Made by a program: the position numbers and the translations under genes | Part shown: piece by piece, positions 59,427 to 64,000 of the stretch | Numbering within the stretch: the stretch's first letter is position 1 | Layout: each line of letters opens with the position of its first letter | From: Tabrizicola sp. TH137 | GTDB lineage: Bacteria > Pseudomonadota > Alphaproteobacteria > Rhodobacterales > Rhodobacteraceae | Direction: 5' to 3' | Assembly: GCF_002855575.1 (NCBI RefSeq) | Contig: NZ_PKRQ01000002.1 | Coordinates: forward strand, 62,001-126,000 | Length of the DNA: 64,000 nucleotides | Notes under the pieces: model-generated | The model's database searches: none | What the model was told of the DNA's origin: nothing | What the model saw: the letters and a program-made list of their open reading frames with translations, nothing else

Positions 59427-61223
59427 TCAGATCGGCGCACAGGCTGCCTTCAGCCAGGCCCCGGCCTCGGCGCTCAGGCGTGGTGACAGCTTGGCCAGCA
59501 CCTCGGCGTGATAGGCGTTCAGCCAGGCCCGCTCATCCTCCGACAGCCGCGCGGCCAGAATCAGGCGGCGGTCGAAAGGGGCGAAGGTCAGCGTTTCGAA
59601 GCAAAGCTGGTCGCGCTTGTCGCCCAGGCTGGGCGCTTCCTGCACCACGATCAGGTTTTCCAGCCGGATGCCGAAAGCCCCTTCGCGGTAATAACCCGGC
59701 TCATTCGACAGGATCATCCCCGGTTCCAGCGGCACCTCCGACGCGCGTGACAGGCGCTGTGGCCCTTCATGCACCGACAGGAAGGCCCCGACGCCATGCC
59801 CGGTGCCATGGTCGAAATCCATCCCCGCCACCCAGAGCTGGAAGCGCGCCAGCGCATCGAGATCGCGCCCCGCGATGCCGCGCGGCCAGCGGGCGCGGGA
59901 AATGGCGATGAGGCCCTGTAGGACGCGGGTATAGCAATCCCGCGCCTCTTCTCCGGGATCGCCGATGGCGATGGTGCGCGTGATATCGGTCGTGCCATCC
60001 GCATATTGCGCGCCACTGTCCACCAGGAGCAATTCGTTGCTTCCGACGGCACGGTTCGTCTCGCGCGTGACGCGGTAATGCATGATCGCGCCATTCGGCC
60101 CCGCGCCGCAGATCGTGTCAAAGCTGATGTCATGCAGCACATTGGTCGCGCGGCGATAGCCTTCCAGCGCGGTGACGACGTCGATCTCGGTCAGCCCGCC
60201 CTTGGGGGTGGTGGCGTCCAGCCAGGCCAGGAATTCGACCACCGCCGCGCCGTCGCGCAGATGCGCCTCGCGCATGCCTGCCACTTCGGCTTCGTTCTTG
60301 GCGGCCTTGGGCAGGCGGCAGGGATCATCGCCCCAGACCACGGTCCCACCCGCGCCTTCGATCAGGCGGGACACGGCAAGGGGCGCGGTGGCACGGTCCA
60401 CCCGGATGCTGCCGGTCAGCGATTTCAGCTTGGTTTCAAAGGCTTCTGCCGGGTGCAGCCGCACCCCCGCATCGAGTGCGGCCAGCACGCCCGGGCCAAG
60501 CTTGGCGGGCGCGGCGAAGACATCCACCGTCGCATCCGCCCGCAGGATGGCAAAGCCGTGCAGGATCGGGTTGCGCGGTACATCCGCGCCCCGCAGGTTC
60601 AGCAGCCAGCAGAGCGAATCCGGCAGGGTGATCACCGCCGCCGCCTGCCCGGCCTTGCGCAGGGTGTCGGCCAGTCTTGCGCGCTTGGCCTCGGACGTCT
60701 CACCCGCCAGCGTGACGGGATGGGGAAAGGCCGCGCCCATGGGCGGGGGCGGCTGGTCCGGCCAGATCGCATCGACGGCATTGGCCACGGCGCGGAGGGT
60801 GACGGGTGACCCCTTCAGCGCCTCTTCCAGGCGGCCCACCTCATCCGCCGTGTGCAGCCAGGGGTCGAAGCCGAGGATGCCTTCGGCCAGATGCTCCCTG
60901 ATCCATGGCCCCGGCTTCACCTCGGGCCAGGGAACGGGGGTGAAAACAGAGAGATCGACCTGATGCTTCACCTGCACCCGATAGCGCCCGTCGATGAAGA
61001 CGCCCGCCGTTTCGGGCAGCACGATGGCAAAGCCCGCCGATCCGGTGAAGCCCGTCAGCCATTGCAGCCGTTCATCCCGTGCGGCGACATATTCGCCCTG
61101 ATGGACGTCGGCGCGCGGGATCAGGAACCCGGCCAGCCCTTCGGCCCGCAGATGATCGCGCAGGCGGGCCAGACGGCCCGGACCGGCGGAAGGATCGGCG
61201 GTGGTCTCGAAGCTCTGGAACAT
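59427..61223 (-). CDS. pepP: Xaa-Pro aminopeptidase (aminopeptidase P, M24B)
   Basis: 598 aa, the long three-domain form. Two creatinase-like N-terminal domains (LRAEGLAGFLIPRADVHQGE, LQWLTGFTGSAGFAIV) precede the pita-bread catalytic domain. Metal ligands: Asp in LVDSGAQYADGTTDITRTI (two), His in GTGHGVGAFL, Glu in SNEPGYYREGAFG and GIRLENLIVV. It releases N-terminal residues before proline, using two metal ions, in the cytosol. Confidence 0.92.
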   Translation of the reverse strand: MFQSFETTADPSAGPGRLARLRDHLRAEGLAGFLIPRADVHQGEYVAARDERLQWLTGFTGSAGFAIVLPETAGVFIDGRYRVQVKHQVDLSVFTPVPWPEVKPGPWIREHLAEGILGFDPWLHTADEVGRLEEALKGSPVTLRAVANAVDAIWPDQPPPPMGAAFPHPVTLAGETSEAKRARLADTLRKAGQAAAVITLPDSLCWLLNLRGADVPRNPILHGFAILRADATVDVFAAPAKLGPGVLAALDAGVRLHPAEAFETKLKSLTGSIRVDRATAPLAVSRLIEGAGGTVVWGDDPCRLPKAAKNEAEVAGMREAHLRDGAAVVEFLAWLDATTPKGGLTEIDVVTALEGYRRATNVLHDISFDTICGAGPNGAIMHYRVTRETNRAVGSNELLLVDSGAQYADGTTDITRTIAIGDPGEEARDCYTRVLQGLIAISRARWPRGIAGRDLDALARFQLWVAGMDFDHGTGHGVGAFLSVHEGPQRLSRASEVPLEPGMILSNEPGYYREGAFGIRLENLIVVQEAPSLGDKRDQLCFETLTFAPFDRRLILAARLSEDERAWLNAYHAEVLAKLSPRLSAEAGAWLKAACAPI

Positions 61224-61262
61224 GCGTCTTCCCCGTTCTGCCGCCGTCGCCGGACCAGCCCC

Positions 61263-63131
61263 TTATCCCGCCCGCCGCAGGCCGGCCTTGGCCCGTTTCT
61301 TCGGGTCGCTTTCGAAGAGACCGGCAAGCTGTTCGGTCATGGCCCCCGCCAATTGTTCCACATCCGTGATGGTGACCGCGCGCTGGTAATAGCGGGTCAC
61401 GTCATGCCCGATGCCGATGGCGATGAGTTCCACCTGCCGCCGCCGTTCCACCATGGCGATCACGTCGCGCAGGTGTTTTTCCAGGAAATTCGCGGGGTTG
61501 ACGGACAAAGTTGAATCGTCCACCGGCGCGCCGTCGGAAATCACCATCAGGATCTTGCGCGCTTCGGGCCGGGCCATCATGCGGCGATGCGCCCATTCCA
61601 GCGCCTCGCCGTCGATGTTTTCCTTCAAGAGCCCTTCCTTCATCATCAGCCCGAGGTTCGGCCGCGCCCGCCGCCAGGGCGCATCGGCGCCCTTGTAGAT
61701 GATGTGGCGCAGGTCGTTCAGGCGACCGGGGCCCTGCGGGCGGCCCTGGGCGAGCCAGCGTTCGCGCGACTGCCCGCCCTTCCAGGCGCGGGTGGTGAAG
61801 CCGAGGATTTCCACCTTGACCGAGCAGCGTTCCAGCGTGCGCGCCAGCACATCCGCGCAGATCGCGGCGATGGAGATGGGGCGGCCCCGCATGGACCCGG
61901 AATTGTCCAGAAGCAGCGTCACGCAAGTGTCGCGGAATTCGGTGTCCTTCTCCTGCTTGAAGGAGAGGGGCGTGGTGGGGTTCGCCACCACCCGCGCCAG
62001 GCGGCCCGCATCCAGCGTGCCTTCCTCCAGATCGAACAGCCAGGACCGGTTCTGCTGCGCCTGAAGGCGGCGCTGCAACTTGTTCGCCAGCCGCGATACG
62101 GCGCCTTTCAGGGGTTCAAGCTGCTGGTCCAGATAGGCCCGCAGCCGTTCCAGTTCGGCCGCCTCGGCCAGATCCTCGGCGCGGATTTCTTCATCGAAAT
62201 CGGTGGTATAGACGGTGTAGTTCGGGTCGGCGTCGGAATAGGGGGCCGGGGGCGGCGGTTCCAGCGGGGCCTCGCCTTCCGGCAGTTCGGCCTCGTCGCC
62301 CTGTTCCATATCGGCGCTGTCTTCCATCGTGACCTGCGCTTGGGATTGGTCCTGCTGTTCCTCCTGGCTGCGTTCGGGCGCGGCTTCGGAGTCGTCGCTC
62401 TCCTGTTCCTCGTCGCCCGCGCTGTCGGGGCTGTCCTGATCCTCTTCGGCCTCGCCTTCCTGATCGTCGGGTTCGTCCTGATCCGGGTCGTCGCCAAGCT
62501 GATCGCCATAGCCGAGGTCGGAAATGACCTTGCGGGCCAGACGCGCGAAGGCGGCCTGATCTTCCAGCACATGGTCGATGTTTTCCAGCGTGCCGCCGGC
62601 CTGTTCCTCGATGAAGCCGCGCCAGAGGTCCATCACATTGCCCGCGCCTTTCGGCATGTCGCGGCCCGTGGCGAGGTGGCGGACAAGGTAGCCGGCCGCA
62701 ACCGAGAGGGGCGCGTCCTGCATGCTGGTGATCTGGGAATATCCCTTGCGTTCCGCCTCATGCGCGATCTTGGCGTCGATGTTGACCGCCGTGCCGGGCA
62801 TGGCGCGGGCGCCCACCGCCTCGCATCTTGCGGTTTCCATCGCCTCGTAGATCTCGCGGGCAAGGTTGCCTTGCGGGGCATAGCGGGCGGCGACGCCGTC
62901 ATCGTGGAACTTGCGGCGCAGCGCGAAGGCATCGGCGGTGCCGCGCGCCAGCATCACCTCATCCCGCGTCATGCGGCGGGACACCTGCGGCAGACGCACC
63001 CCCTCGCGGTTCATGCCGGGGGGATCTACCGAATATTGTACCGTCATGTCCGGGTCATCGGCCATGGTGCGGGTGGCTTCGGCCAGCGCCTTCTTGAAGG
63101 GATCGGCGGGGTTGTCGTTCGGTTTGGTCAT
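61263..63131 (-). CDS. cobT: Cobaltochelatase subunit CobT
   Basis: 622 aa. N-terminal domain with [20 protein letters not shown] and [12 protein letters not shown] long acidic Asp/Glu/Gln-rich linker spans residues about 210-300, with the metal-ion-dependent adhesion site in [15 protein letters not shown] (DxSxS) and a C-terminal VWA domain. With CobN and CobS it inserts cobalt into hydrogenobyrinic acid diamide in aerobic B12 synthesis. cobS is not in this window. Confidence 0.92.
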   Translation of the reverse strand: MTKPNDNPADPFKKALAEATRTMADDPDMTVQYSVDPPGMNREGVRLPQVSRRMTRDEVMLARGTADAFALRRKFHDDGVAARYAPQGNLAREIYEAMETARCEAVGARAMPGTAVNIDAKIAHEAERKGYSQITSMQDAPLSVAAGYLVRHLATGRDMPKGAGNVMDLWRGFIEEQAGGTLENIDHVLEDQAAFARLARKVISDLGYGDQLGDDPDQDEPDDQEGEAEEDQDSPDSAGDEEQESDDSEAAPERSQEEQQDQSQAQVTMEDSADMEQGDEAELPEGEAPLEPPPPAPYSDADPNYTVYTTDFDEEIRAEDLAEAAELERLRAYLDQQLEPLKGAVSRLANKLQRRLQAQQNRSWLFDLEEGTLDAGRLARVVANPTTPLSFKQEKDTEFRDTCVTLLLDNSGSMRGRPISIAAICADVLARTLERCSVKVEILGFTTRAWKGGQSRERWLAQGRPQGPGRLNDLRHIIYKGADAPWRRARPNLGLMMKEGLLKENIDGEALEWAHRRMMARPEARKILMVISDGAPVDDSTLSVNPANFLEKHLRDVIAMVERRRQVELIAIGIGHDVTRYYQRAVTITDVEQLAGAMTEQLAGLFESDPKKRAKAGLRRAG

Positions 63132-63359
63132 CGCTTCGGGCATCCGGGCGCGCGTTGCAGGGTGCCGCGCGTGTCTGGGGCAGATTTGCACTTGGGGCGG
63201 ACAGGGGCAAGGGCGGGCTTGGCCTTTCGGCTGCGGCAGGGGGAAAAGGTGCATGGGCGCACAGGTCCCTTGCGTCCGCGCCGAATTGTTCGAAGGGCGG
63301 CAGGGGTCCATCTGTTGCGGACAGAATTCACAGCCTCCTCTAGGGAACGGAACAACGCC

Positions 63360-63944
63360 ATGAGCAACCCCAAGATCGCCCTCATCATCGGTTCGACCCG
63401 CGACTCGCGCTTTGCCGACATCCCGGCACAGTGGATGCTCGCCCAGGCCAAGGCGCGCACGGATATGGACGTGGAACTGGTCGATCTGCGCGACTTTGAC
63501 CTGCCGCTGTTCAACGAAGTGGCCTCCAACGCCTGGGCCCCGTCGCAATCGGCGGCTGCCGTCAAGTGGCAGAAGAAGATTGCAGAATTCGACGGTTACA
63601 TCTTCGTGGTGGCCGAATACAACCGGTCGATCACCGGCGCCTTGAAGAACGCGCTGGATCAGGCCTATGTGGAATGGGCGAAGAAGCCGATGACGGCGAT
63701 GGCCTATGGCTCGGTCGGCGGCACCCGCGCGCTGGAGCATCTGCGCAATATCGCTGTGGAGTTGCAGATGGTTCCCACGCGGAATGCCGTGCATCTGGGG
63801 ATGGGGGATTTCTTCAAGGTCCATCCGGGCATGGGCGGGTCGGGCAATATGGCCGATGTCGAAGCGAACCTGCTGCCCGCCGCCACCGCCTCGCTGGATG
63901 ATCTGGTGTGGTGGGCCAAGGCGACCAAGGCCGCGCGCGGCTGA
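63360..63944 (+). CDS. NAD(P)H-dependent FMN reductase
   Basis: 194 aa flavodoxin-fold protein. [20 protein letters not shown] (FMN phosphate loop), [34 protein letters not shown] and [16 protein letters not shown] are typical of the FMN_red family with ArsH/ChrR-like members. Cytosolic quinone or flavin reductase. Divergent from cobT over a 228-bp gap that shows no other gene; a terminator follows. Confidence 0.85.
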   Translation: MSNPKIALIIGSTRDSRFADIPAQWMLAQAKARTDMDVELVDLRDFDLPLFNEVASNAWAPSQSAAAVKWQKKIAEFDGYIFVVAEYNRSITGALKNALDQAYVEWAKKPMTAMAYGSVGGTRALEHLRNIAVELQMVPTRNAVHLGMGDFFKVHPGMGGSGNMADVEANLLPAATASLDDLVWWAKATKAARG

Positions 63945-63968
63945 TCTGACCGGCATCTCTCTGTCGGG

Positions 63969-64000
63969 AAGGGGTGGCGTTTCGCCGCCCCTTTTTCTTT
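63969..64000 (+). terminator. Rho-independent terminator
   Basis: Stem AAGGGGTGGCG / CGCCGCCCCTT with one G-T pair and a TTT loop, ending in TTTTTCTTT at the window edge. It follows the FMN reductase gene by 24 bp. Confidence 0.85.

Noticed and set aside
1-64000. CRISPR arrays, insertion sequences, prophage genes or replication origin
   Set aside because: No regularly spaced repeats, transposase, integrase or phage structural genes were recognised on either strand.

Overview
The window is high-GC, gene-dense DNA. Its gene content points to an alphaproteobacterium of the Rhodobacter/Paracoccus group: purM-purN-rnd, a CobT-type cobaltochelatase subunit, an ExaC-type aldehyde dehydrogenase, and many start/stop-overlapping operons. 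I see no insertion sequence, prophage or CRISPR array. About 54.6-64 kb looks like housekeeping chromosome. About 0.1-50 kb is mostly catabolic and accessory cargo.

Region by region. (1) 0.1-13.3 kb, + strand: one long catabolic operon. It holds two zinc alcohol dehydrogenases, a PRISE-type SDR, a Gfo/Idh/MocA oxidoreductase, a ribose-type ABC importer whose double ATPase is fused to a permease, an intradiol ring-cleavage dioxygenase, a second SDR, a ketopantoate-reductase-like protein, a tautomerase-like protein and a VOC protein. (2) 13.6-16.2 kb, - strand: ExaC-like aldehyde dehydrogenase and a GAF-Fis regulator without an AAA+ domain, with a perfect palindrome between them. (3) 16.5-17.7 kb: ModE-like regulator and ModA with a Mo-box, but no modBC. 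(4) 17.8-24.1 kb: NicX-like ring-cleavage dioxygenase, an acyl-CoA-dehydrogenase-fold flavoprotein lacking the catalytic Glu, an SRPBCC-alpha/beta hydrolase fusion, TetR, a glutamine-synthetase-like ligase and a flavin reductase. Together these suggest an N-heteroaromatic pathway. An APC permease, an aryl-CoA ligase, a GntR regulator and a RuBisCO-like protein follow, to 29.7 kb.

(5) 29.8-35.7 kb is the most unusual part. A YcaO enzyme and an animal-type heme peroxidase are transcribed away from a small protein that resembles NHLP (nitrile-hydratase-like leader) RiPP precursors. A SARP/BTAD-TPR regulator and a small secreted four-cysteine protein lie next to it. TTCACGC-type direct repeats at 11-bp spacing, the arrangement that SARP regulators bind, occur in both divergent promoter regions. 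I read this as a candidate SARP-controlled RiPP locus. (6) 35.8-41.7 kb: luciferase-like monooxygenase, flavin reductase fused to a Nudix-like domain, aldehyde dehydrogenase, hydrolase and DUF1185 protein, divergent from a GntR gene with a TGGTATACCA operator. This is reminiscent of pyridinium ring-opening modules such as Tgn for trigonelline.

(7) 41.7-45.9 kb: RND pump and adaptor. (8) 46-50.2 kb: VOC protein, phosphoglycolate-phosphatase-like HAD, PuuB-like oxidase and PuuA-like ligase. (9) 50.2-52.6 kb: three tandem near-identical hairpins, then glutaryl-CoA dehydrogenase divergent from a LysR regulator. (10) 52.7-64 kb: soluble chemoreceptor, tRNA with CAT anticodon, purM, purN, rnd, lipoprotein, sufE, DUF427, aminopeptidase P, cobT and an FMN reductase ending at a terminator. 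All function calls rest on motif recognition by eye; no database search was possible.
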